DNA of 64,000 bases, from the NCBI GenBank assembly GCA_000727475.1, contig KL647303.1:2217366-2281365 (forward strand). Direction: 5' to 3'. Below are positions 13,054 to 22,484 of the stretch, one piece after another. This DNA is from Sarcocystis neurona. Its lineage: Eukaryota > Apicomplexa > Conoidasida > Eucoccidiorida > Sarcocystidae. The notes under the pieces are model-generated. The model saw only the letters and a list, made by a program, of their open reading frames with translations. It did no database searches and had not been told where the DNA came from. Made by a program: the position numbers and the translations under genes. The number at the start of each line of letters is the position of its first letter. Within the stretch, counting starts at the first letter, position 1.

Positions 13054-14821
13054 CGGAGAATTTAGTTGTTCCGTTAGTTATCGCTGGCCCGCTGCGTGGC
13101 TAGTTTCGTGGCAGCTTCGTTTGTGTAGTCGCTTCCACGGACAATATGTGGCCTAGACGGAGCGGATGGTGTGTTACATTCAGATGCTCTTTGGGAGCGC
13201 CCCATCCACGTGAGAAACACCGAAGTTGTTGCTGAGGTGGTAAGTAGCAGTATCAGGTAACAACTGCCCGCCGATTCCTATCGCATCAGTGATGTCACAT
13301 TCTGAGTTGTTTTCTTCTAAATCTGCCTGGTGGTTTCCACGATACCGTGGAAGGCAGTGGCGCACTGCGGAGTGATGCGTCAAAGAGCTTCTACAGCACG
13401 AGCCCTATATTCCTTCCCTATCGAGGTGCCTCTTAAGGATAAGCCGGAATGTCAAGGGATACAAGCAGTATACACGTAGGTTTTTCGAATTTGCCACGAC
13501 TTTTCTCGTGCAGAGACGGGTTCACCCGCGGGCGCATGTGTCTAAATTAGTGCTCTAAGAATTTAAAAGTATTCGGGTTGTAGAGCTGACGCAGCCTTTT
13601 CTTCATGGCGGGACGTGAACGCACAGGGCGCTGAGAGTGGTCCGTCAGGCGAAAACTACCGTGTGGCAACACTACCCACGTTTGCTTATGTGGTGGCTTT
13701 GCGGCTGACCAAGAGCCTCAGAGTCTACATGAAGTCGGAAAACGCCTGCCGGGGCCTTCACACTATCGAAACTCAGACGACATCAGGGTGAACTGCATTG
13801 ACGGCATGCCATTTCTCAACATGCTGCGAAAACAGACGGCAAATGCGGCCGCCAGATAGTGCAGGCGTGTCTGAAGACGTGCGTAGTCAGAGGACCGATG
13901 TTGTACGCTGCGGTGTTTCGGAGAGAAATCACCTGGCCGGCGTGCTTTGGAATTTGTGCTCCGCAGAAAGTAGCCCTTTTAAGTATGTGTGACATTCGCT
14001 GATTGACGAATTACCCTGTCCTGCGCTCCGGCGCACCGCGCAGGGCGGCACCACAGTGGCTTTCCGTGCATAGCCATGCTGCGTAATCATTTGCATGGCT
14101 CCCGAGTACCACGAAGAGAACTTTAGAACAAACCGGGTTACCTTAACCTTCGATCTCTTCACGCTTTAGCAGCAGTGGTTTTCTTCGGAGGATTCGGGGT
14201 CAAACGGCCGCCACCCAAGCTAGCAGCGCCAAAAATCTTGTGAATCGGTGTCGAGGATGTTACGTCGAGGTTTCTGCGGAAGATGAAGTGGGCATCGACA
14301 AGTACTTGAGTCGCACTGAGGCATGCGCCGCGTCTTGGTACCGTCGTCGGAAACGACAGTTTTCTCTGAATACGTGAGTTCTGACAGGAGGTGCAGACGG
14401 AAGACCACCATCACAGTTGAGGCCTTCCGGAGTCTCCAGCTCGTAAGGCTTTCTTCAGGCCGATTACGTTAGCACTTACTGTGCTCGTGAAGGACACCTG
14501 ACCAGCATTTTCTGGCAGGTTTCTCTTTCCATCTTACCGTGCACTGAAGCTCGCTGACATCGCTGCGACCAGTGTGGACAAGCAACATCCGATACAATAT
14601 ACTACCCGAATCTTCCCCCAAATCACGAGATAGAAACGGATGCTGTGGCCTTGCGGTTGCAGGGACTTTCTAGTCCTTCAGGCTCCCAAAAAGATGCCGT
14701 CGACAACTCCGTATGTTCGCAGAGCTCGAACGCGGTGGAGTATAGTAAGGACGCTGGACTTCTCGTAGCAACGTACGATAACCCCGGACGACTCCACCAC
14801 CACACAAAGTTCGCAACTGCT
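13054..14821. other. non-coding, retroelement-rich surroundings
   Basis: No supported gene. The short plus-strand frame at 13798-13992 ends with a SSPF motif that could belong to an eroded reverse transcriptase N-terminus, but this is too short to call. The remainder shows no repeat or motif. Confidence 0.4.
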
Positions 14822-14849
14822 GAACCATGTGCATCTGTGCACATGGTTC
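14822..14849. repeat. perfect 12-bp inverted repeat, 4-nt loop
   Basis: The arms GAACCATGTGCA (14822-14833) and TGCACATGGTTC (14838-14849) are exact reverse complements around TCTG. As RNA or cruciform DNA this forms an uninterrupted 12-bp stem. It lies at the start of the RNase H-like relic. No function is evident. Confidence 0.9.
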
Positions 14850-14874
14850 GAACTGAAATTCTGCAACATTTTAT

Positions 14875-15050
14875 TTGTGTCAGGAATATGCAACTGGCCC
14901 TGCATGCACCATTCCGCGTGGACGCCGGTTCTCGGGAAGGCGTTCAAAAGACGAGGTGGCAACAACACAGTAGCTGAGTATATTTACAGTAGACGCGTCA
15001 AGGTCGGACTCGATTGTGTGGTCTTAACGTTGCGGTGCTTTACTCCTTAG
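14875..15050 (+). pseudogene. possible RNase H fragment of a gypsy-type element
   Basis: One plus frame has LHAPFRVDAGSREG (from 14900), matching the start of retroelement RNase H, where PFxVxTDAS carries the first catalytic Asp. A second plus frame, about 50 bases on, has VAEYIYSRRVKVGLD and then LTLRCF. This fits the following RNase H block (VAYxSRRLxxxE...ALR). The change of frame between them implies an indel, so the copy is dead. It lies in the right order before the integrase-like piece at 15172-15441. Confidence 0.4.
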
Positions 15051-15171
15051 GGATGTGGCTTGGAACACGCCCATCTCTAAGCACCGCCCTACAGAAAGCA
15101 GGCCGACGCCGCGGAGAGTATGCAGATGTTTGTTCTGGGTACCCAACCTCCACCTAGGATTCGCTTAAAGT

Positions 15172-15441
15172 GTGTCTACAATGCACCGCCCTCCAGCAAC
15201 CCAAGCTGCTCTCCATTTCCATCGAGGGAAGACGTTAGGTTGTACACGAGGTCTCACAGAAAAGCATTTCCGGTGCTACACAAGACGTGCTTCCGGACTG
15301 TGCTTCATGCAAGGAGTGATGCCAATCCAAAACGGACGACTGTGGAGACGCGATTCGTACATGCCTTTGTTGACTGAGAATGATCACCTGAAAGCTCTAC
15401 ACTCAAAAAGCTGGGACAGGCAGATGCCACCTCCGGAATGA
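15172..15441 (+). pseudogene. possible integrase zinc-binding region relic
   Basis: The 89-codon plus frame contains NGRLWRRDSYMPLL and then LKALHSKSW. This recalls the H2C2 region of Ty3/gypsy integrases, where a DGxLxxRxxxYVP strand is followed by L...HxxxxxGH. Only one of the zinc-ligand histidines is plausible and no cysteine pair follows in frame. The order after the RNase H-like segment, on the same strand, supports a single eroded polyprotein. Confidence 0.38.
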
Positions 15442-15686
15442 CGCTATCACATCGTATTCCTTACAAGTTTCCAATTTTCTACACTCTCCGCCAAATCTCT
15501 GCTTGGAATCCCTACCGTGCAGTCAATTGTCCCACTACAACGCCGCTTGATTCAATGAGTTACTCCTGGTGGCGCTGTGCCGTTTCTCCCGCGTGCCACA
15601 GCACCGCTGAGCGACTGGATGGCGTCTACATCCTCCTTCGGAGCAAAATTCGCACTCTGCGTTTTGCTGTCCTACGGGTGAAGTAG
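15442..15686 (+). pseudogene. possible continuation of integrase relic
   Basis: This continues from the preceding piece in a changed frame. AERLDGVYILLRSK could correspond to the start of the integrase catalytic core (xxWMDFIxxLP). Weak on its own, and listed because position and strand agree with the two upstream fragments. Confidence 0.2.
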
Positions 15687-16089
15687 GTTTCAAATATTGC
15701 ATATCACCATGGTTCGCGGGAGATCTTTGCAACTACTACTACGTATAGCAACCTCTAACGCTGTTTCACTGTCAGAGCCGTAGCGCGATTCTTAACTGTC
15801 ACATACTAAATGTGACCTCCGGAAAAATCTGCTGTACCTAGCGCTGCCTTGGGAATAATCTTGAACCTGCTCTGTCCCAACAAGGCGGGAAAACGCTGTA
15901 CGTTCGACAGTTGAACTTTTATTATGGGGGCAACGTTACGCCTGTGTACCAATGTATACCGTTCCACTGCAGTGATTAAAGCTCACATGTCTCAACACAC
16001 CACCGAAACCCCTTACTCCCGACGTACCAGTGTCGCGGCGTCTTCAAACCAGTGCAAAGAACGGTTGACCACAGCTGCCCCTCGGTCAG

Positions 16090-16473
16090 TTAACAGAAAT
16101 ATACACAATGTGTTTTGTAAGTGCAGATTCCCATGCTTCCGTGTGGGGGGACATTAGTTGAGACGGTGAAGAAATTGGACCCGCATCCGCACATAAAGCA
16201 GCTTTCTAATAATTTGTTCACAAAATGTAGAATGGTAGCACTGAAGGCATGGTTGCACAATTTGCCAATCACCACAACTGCGCAAAAATCATCCATTACA
16301 TACTGCGTTTGATGCAGATGTACTAGCCATTCTTCACATCCCCATAAACCACTGGTGAGACGGAGAGAGTTACTCATGAAAGTTGACCAGCACATACCCA
16401 ACACGCCGACCACAAGCATATGCAAAAATATACTTCCTACCCACCCGGTTACACACGGACAGACAGAACTCAC
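16090..16473 (-). pseudogene. unassigned minus-strand frame, weak integrase-core resemblance
   Basis: A 127-codon minus frame contains MDDFCAVVVIGKLCNHA, reminiscent of the integrase core motif around DAxxVVVDRLxKxAH, followed at plausible distance by FFTVST. The catalytic Asp in the VVVD position is replaced. It is on the opposite strand to the adjacent relics. Could be chance. Confidence 0.18.
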
Positions 16474-17224
16474 GGTAAAACGTGAAGAAGAAAAAGCACG
16501 GCCATTCAGCGGACACGAGAGACAAGTTTTGACATACGTGATAATGCACCACGTGCGCCTTCGCCTGACGCGAAACGAAAACCAATTCTATCCAGAAACC
16601 TCGTAGTCGCCACCCTCTAAATATACTCGGCCAGCTGCAGTGGAAGCACACAAACACACGAAAACTCAGTCTTACACAGTGTCAAACTCCTACACTTCCG
16701 CCTTTTGCAACCTTTACTTCTTGTTCCTTGGCAACCGAAAAAGTAACTATTCAGGAACATCACGCGTGGCACTGCGTACCAGTGCGACACTTTCGGGCGT
16801 TGTATCAGTGCCGTGGAAACCAGTCACTAACTTCCACCTGTACATGAACATCGCTGACAAAGTCACCTCAAACCCCTCCCCACTCATGCATTAAAATCAA
16901 CTAATCTAATTTTAACAACCAAATCCGGTGTGACGAGCTACAACCTACAGGAGCTACTGCAAACACGAACTTCTTGGACGTCAGTTCCTATGGTGAAATA
17001 GTGAACTGCGGTCCTACGACTAGAGGTATTGTCTATTGCGTCCCTGGAAAGTTGATTTCCGAGCTTTTCGATGTATTAACAGACTCTGCATACAATGCGT
17101 GTTTAGATCTCTGCATGACATCTATGCTACCGTACATTCGCATAGAGCGTGCGTCTGTCCTGTCCCTGGTGGCTGTTGTTTTACCTGTACCCGTACGGTT
17201 CTCCCTTGTACGCAGACAGATCCC
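16474..17224. other. 3' flank of eIF4A, no gene seen
   Basis: This would contain the 3' UTR of eIF4A and possibly a very small last exon. I searched it for a Val-Ala-Asp-Leu type ending after an AG and found none. No repeats. Confidence 0.5.
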
Positions 17225-20200
17225 TTAACGTACCTCAAGAGGCATTTCCTCAATCTGGGTGGTGTAGTGCTGTTCGATTTCCTTCAAGACGGTGACGTCG
17301 TTAGTCGTGACAAAGTTAATGGCTACTCCCTTGCGTCCGAAACGGCCAGAGCGACCAATACGATGAATGTAATTTTCCTTCGTGCCCGGGATGTCGTAGT
17401 TAATAACGAGGGACACCTGCTGCACGTCAATACCGCGTGCCAGCAGGTCGGTAGTGATCAGGACACGCGTGGATCCTGATCGGAATTCACGCATAATCAA
17501 CTCCCTGGTCTTCTGGTCCATGTCACCATGCATCGACGACACAGTGAAGTCCCGTGCTGTCATCTTCGACGTCAGCCAGTTTACTTTGTTACGTGTGTTG
17601 CAGTAGATAATAGCCTGCATGGTACACAGCAACAGCGTTCCAAAAACAACTCCGCTGCGGCACTAGTACCCCAGGTACACGCCTACGCTACATTGGTGTG
17701 TCTCGTAGAGGATACTGCAAACATATATTCCACGCGCAAACACCAAAAGCGGGTGTTCCAAGTACAGTATTATCCTGGTCGCCTGCGATAACTTCGGAAA
17801 AAAAAACCCTGTTCCGCCATCGACAGTTCGCCCCAATCGTCAACACGCAAAAAACACTACCACTAATTTCAGTGAGCAGGGCAGTGTGTGTGCCATCAAC
17901 CCATATTCTACAGTTGCTTCTACTCTTGCCATGCGATTGGGCTATGCTATTCCATACAAAGCTTCTCTGTTCGTGCGGCTCGTGTACGGCCATGCATACG
18001 GATGTACGTTAGCGTTCAGATCGTCGATCAGAGACTCGCTATGTGGTTTCGTTTACACAGTAGCCCAACTATCAAAATTCATCGTATCACCCAAGACACC
18101 ACCCCAACGATGCCCAGAACGTCCTCCTGCAGGAAGGAGCAGAAGATATAGTACACACGTTGTTTGAAGGCTGGCTGCCAACGTGCGTGAACGACTACCT
18201 GCAGGCGGCAACAGCAAAACAATTCCGCGTACCTGGGTAATGGTAAGTGTCTCGTACAGGTCGCACAGCGTGTCGAGTTTCCATTCCTCTTTCTCGACGT
18301 AGATGTAGAACTGGCGAATACCTTCAAGCGTGAGCTCGTCGTTTTTCACAAGAATTCGCATGGGGCTGCGCATGAATTTAGTGGTAAGCTCAAGGATGTC
18401 CTGTGGCATGGTAGCGCTAAAGAGCGCCACCTGGACGTCGCTTGGTAACTTTTTGAACACATCATATATCTGCGATTTAAACCCACGGGACAACATCTCG
18501 TCTGCTTCGTCCATAACAAACAGCCGGATATCATCCACTCGTAAATGGCGCTTCTCCATCATATCGTGTACACGCCCGGGGGTACCGACGACCATGTGGA
18601 CACCCGATCGCAGCTTCGCGATGTCATCACGCACAACGGTACCACCCACACAAGCGTGGCAGCGCACGTGCAGGTAGTCTCCCAATGCCAGTACCACCTG
18701 CAGTGAAAGCATCATGGCAATACGCAAAACAACGGAGGAACGCGCACGTACACATCTTCACCCACGCAGTACGGACTACGAAGGAAGACTACTTCATCCT
18801 GCACCAACCTAACATCGTGCCCAACTACCACCCCTGTACACCTGACGCCGTAAAGACATCTACCGAATCACATGCCGTCAAACAGTATAGACGGTGACGT
18901 CTACACTGTAAACATGCCTTCTGTGTATGAACACACCTTGCAGCGCATCACGACATACACAGCAGCAGGACGCTGCCGGGAAGAGCCGCACAGGTCTGAA
19001 ATGCCATTGAACATTCTGCAGTCTACCATTCACGGGTTTGTACTGACAAGATCACCTTCATTGCCCGCAGTCTGCGGTCTCCTCCACTCATCTACCAAGT
19101 GCCTGCACTCTGTTTTACTCTATCCGCATTCCTAGTACATATTTCATGCGACTTTATTCAAGACAACTCCTAGGATGTGTTTTGCACAGTTATTCAGCTT
19201 TGAAATTTTACCCGTCCCCTGCAGTATGGGACAAACTCTTTCACTCGTCTTTGAGCTTTCTCTTCAGCTCCCTCTCCCCTTTCTAAGTCCTTTTCTGCGT
19301 ATGTGTGCTCGCAGCTGTGCTTGGTTGCAGAAATACCAGCACATACGCCGCAGCCTACACCAATAAGCGCAAACATCTACAGACGTTGTATCTGGCACTC
19401 GCAGGGCAGAAGATTTTACCGAAGACTGCCCCACCTCCACATACTAACCAGACTGCTGTTACGTGGGTGGCTGCGGGCACCGGCGCACCTGCCGCAATTG
19501 TCGCCTGGTCCTCCGCTGTGGCAGACATTTTGCAGAAGTTGCCTGTTTCTGCGCCCTGCTGATGACAACTTTCAGGAAACCGAAGTTCTCAATGCGCAAG
19601 TGCTACGCTATGCCTACCGTGCCGTTCAGTGCTTCAAAACGGCCCCTCACGGCGGCTGCTCATGCGACTGCGCTGCGTACGTCAGTCGCACGGTGGTCCC
19701 AAACGCCTCTCGCCTCTTCCAAAACGAAACACGTCCGGGCCCGCAAATATGCATCCGACCACTAGCTACTCTTCATGTCCTCTCCCTCTCCCCCATGTAC
19801 TACTCTACGCATCTAACACGTCGTCCGTAATGCTGCGTTCCTATCAGTGCTGCTGGTGGACCCGTCCGTCAACTAACCCTCCGCCACCGGCGCCGCTCCA
19901 GACTACGGCATCTCACTCCCGTGACCCTTATGTTACGGCTGCTGCGGGATACGACCTCTACGAAAAATTAGTTCTCCCGCCCTTTCCTAAGAGTTTCCCC
20001 GCAGAATCATCCCCGCTTTAGCCTTCCGCGCCTTACCTTTTGAATCTGCTGGGCGAGTTCTCGTGTGGGGGCAAGGATAAGGACTTGGCAATGATTGATA
20101 TCATACTTTATTACGGAGAGGGCAGCAATAGCGAATGTGGCAGTTTTCCCTGTTCCTGACTGCGCTTGCCCAATCGTATCATATCCGTCAAGGATGGGCT

Positions 20201-20585
20201 TGATGCCTCTTGCTTGGATTGCGGACGGTTTCTCAAAACCGTAAGTATAGATCCCCCGCAGCAAATTCGGGTCAAGCTTCATTGCATCGAAGGAGTCGAC
20301 GACTTCATCGTAGTTCGTCTCCAAAACTTCGTCAGTTGTCGTGGAATTCGCCGCTGCTGGTGCTGTTTCTGTTAACGTCCCACCTGCAGATCCTGATGCT
20401 CTACCTCCTCCTGATGCTCCTCCAGACGACGGGGTGCTGGACGGCGCCGTTGTTGAGGGGGCCTGCTGCTGTTGCTCTTGCGGTGGAGAAGCAGCACGAG
20501 TTTGCTGCTGCTGCTGCTGCTGCGCCGCCGGCGCTGCGGGAGGAGGGGGCAACAGCTGTTGCTGCTGCTGGTCTTCGTTCTCCAT
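17225..20585 (-). CDS. eIF4A: eukaryotic initiation factor 4A, DEAD-box ATP-dependent RNA helicase
   Basis: Exons 20585-20037, 18697-18233 and 17614-17225 (minus strand) are all phase 0: AAAAG|GTAAGG, ctgcag|GTGGTA, ACCCAG|GTACGC and catgcag|GCTATT. The product is about 467 aa. eIF4A unwinds mRNA 5' leaders as part of the cap-binding complex. Motifs in order: Q motif GFEKPSAIQ (116-124), Walker A AQSGTGKT (141-148), PTRELAQQ (173-180), TPGR, DEAD (246-249), SAT (277-279), [14 protein letters not shown] (422-429). The helicase core is complete. The start at 20585 gives [12 protein letters not shown]; the frame is open 25 codons further up, but that segment resembles leader. About 80 residues of Gln/Pro/Ala/Ser/Gly precede the core, longer than the usual eIF4A N-terminus. 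The C-terminus reads [12 protein letters not shown]; the family usually ends with VADL(I). The sequence CTTGAG|GTACGT at the end could be a fourth donor, so the last few residues may lie on an unseen micro-exon. Confidence 0.95.
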
Positions 20586-21561
20586 TTTGATCGAGTATAA
20601 GTTAGAGAAATCAGACGCCAGAGGCGACTGTCGGCGTGGGGGAAAAGTGGAAAAGTGCAAAAAATGAGAAGGAAAACGTTTCTTCGTCTCCTAAGAAAGG
20701 GGACGAAAAATATCTGCCCAACCTTACAACAACAAAATGGAAATCCTACTCCAGCAACGCGACTGCTATTGCAGTATCACCCGCAGCAGCCGCCATCACC
20801 CGCAGCAGCCGCATCCCCCGCAGCAGCCGCATCACCCGAGGAAAAATCACCCATCTCGAGCCTGACCCAACGCTAGTAACCACCCCGCCACCACAGACCA
20901 CCCACATGCGATCATGAGAGGAGGAGCACCTTCCTTCCGTTTCCTCCCGAAATCCCCGCCTGTGGAAGCGGCGCGTACCGCAGCGCAACATCAGCTGGGT
21001 CAACGGGTACAGCCGCAGAGTCGTGGTTTCGCAGGAAGCCCCATCGCATCCGCCGCGTCCGATTCCCGCTCCTCCCATTCCCACAAGCACTCCACTATTC
21101 ATGTACTGCTTGGTGTTCAGCATCGTGCCTGCTGGTTCTGCCCCCCCTTTCGTGTGAACTTCCGTACTTCACCTGCTGCCGCCCCACCCTCGTGCATCAC
21201 CTTTGAGACGTGCACTACTACTGGTAGCCCTCAAGCGAGTTGTCTGCGTCTGGCTTCCGAATAGTATTCTTCGACCTCGTCCCCATCCTCCCAAGAGTGA
21301 TATGAGGGCCGTTGCGCTAGCGGATTACAGAACTCTCACGGGGATGTCAATTTTACACGGTTGGATTCTCACGTCACAGCCGGTAGACACATTCTAGTCC
21401 CATTACGGTATCAAAAACTCCGCCTCCGGTGGATTCACATTGCTAGTGTCCTGCGGCTGTGGAACTCGTCTCTTTTGTGGTTTTTGAACGGCAGCGGCGG
21501 CCACTTGGCAAGCTGGGTGCCACATTTTGCGAGGGGAAGCCTTCGAATGTACAATCGTTAA
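20586..21561. other. 5' flank of eIF4A
   Basis: Likely promoter and leader of eIF4A. The first ~100 bases upstream of the ATG are purine-rich on the plus strand (pyrimidine-rich in the transcript sense). It holds a short tandem repeat at 20776-20838. No core promoter element is recognised, as expected for this group. No other gene seen. Confidence 0.45.
20776..20838. repeat. 18-19-bp tandem repeat, about 3.5 copies, upstream of eIF4A
   Basis: Units of ATCACCCGCAGCAGCCGC(C) follow each other three times and then begin a fourth, with one substitution (ATCCCCC). They sit about 190-250 bp upstream of the eIF4A start codon. The repeat could be promoter-associated or a microsatellite-like expansion. 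Confidence 0.9.
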
Positions 21562-21800
21562 TCGTCTTGCACGCCGAGACCATTCGAGCACCTGTATTAC
21601 GGGTACGTCGAATTGGACAGTTATCCACTTGTAGTGGCGCAGCGACTAGAGGATGCACGCAGTTTAGTAGACACAGGAGCTACGTCCACCTCATTTCAGT
21701 CAATTTGAGGAGCTGGTAGACCGCCGGTGCCACGCACAGGACACTACTGTGCGATACTTCCCGCAGCTCGCCCTCCGCTACGGTCAAGTGCTACACTCAA
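21562..21800 (+). pseudogene. retroviral-type aspartic protease relic (gypsy-like)
   Basis: The frame opening at 21562 reads to SLVDTGATSTSFQSI and stops at 21706-21708. VDTGAT (21667-21684) is the catalytic loop of Ty3/gypsy and retroviral proteases, with hydrophobic residues before it as expected and a Phe four residues after. Shifting frame just after this motif restores an apparent continuation, FSQFEELVDRR (to about 21800), resembling the usual (F)ISxxLVxRL segment. A frameshift and an early stop mean the copy is inactive. The upstream frame at 21459-21600 may be its preceding part. Found between eIF4A and a long gene-poor tract. Confidence 0.5.
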
Positions 21801-21805
21801 GACTA

Positions 21806-21829
21806 CCTTGAACCTTGAGTGGTTCAAGG
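21806..21829. repeat. 9-bp perfect inverted repeat
   Basis: CCTTGAACC (21806-21814) and GGTTCAAGG (21821-21829) flank TTGAGT. It lies just after the protease relic. No known role. Confidence 0.85.
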
Positions 21830-22152
21830 GTAACGGACGTCTGCTCACGGATTTAGCACACTTGCGAGCACGTTCTTAAGCTTGTTGTAAATGCCTCGGC
21901 ACTTTGGTGTTGTGGTAGGGGCGACCGGTGATGTTTCAGATGTCAATGCCTCAAGCACTGTCGAAGCTCAAGGACTTACCACGAACGAGTTGGAACTCAC
22001 GCAGTCATCACATCATTCCGTTCAAGAAGTCGTCCACGATTTGGCGAGAGGGGCACTCGTTGCCGTGGAAGCAAACACGGTTTACCGTCGTAATGAAACG
22101 TGAAAGTGAATGAACTATTGAGTCGTATTTTTTACTTATTCTACTCAAGCGA

Positions 22153-22176
22153 TTTTCCCGTCAATGGACGGGAAAA
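22153..22176. repeat. 10-bp perfect inverted repeat, 4-nt loop
   Basis: TTTTCCCGTC (22153-22162), loop AATG, GACGGGAAAA (22167-22176). The stem has four terminal A-T pairs. It resembles a small hairpin, but no adjacent gene makes a terminator or histone-type role credible. Confidence 0.9.
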
Positions 22177-22232
22177 CCTCTGCGTAGGGGAGCAGCCAGA
22201 ACAGTAAGCATTATTGTCATAGTTATGTCCGT

Positions 22233-22484
22233 TTGCATCCAACCGATTCTACCAGCAAAGTATTACAGCACTGCGTATTCATTGAAGAGGAAATCCGTGT
22301 TCTCCTTTCTGCTTCTAACGGTAAACCGGTTAAATGCTTCTCCCGGATCGTGACGAGGAGTCTCAAGACGGCACATTCGGGGGTCGTCCTGGAATTCCCC
22401 GTACGGGCGTATGCATGGGCATGTACTCGTGTAATGGGAAATTTACGGATTGATACTCTTATGGATGTAGGTACGCATCTATAG
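22233..22484 (+). pseudogene. possible second aspartic protease-like fragment
   Basis: The frame ends GNLRIDTLMDVGTHL and then stops. The D-x-G-T order after a hydrophobic strand resembles a decayed protease active-site loop (xxLVDTGAT). The key Thr is changed to Val and the frame ends immediately, so this is weak. It lies ~550 bp after the better protease relic, on the same strand. Confidence 0.2.

Noticed and set aside
20210..20667. Open frames on the plus strand across eIF4A exon 1 (Leu/Cys/Ala-rich)
   Set aside because: They are antisense shadows of the CAG-biased eIF4A coding exon on the minus strand.
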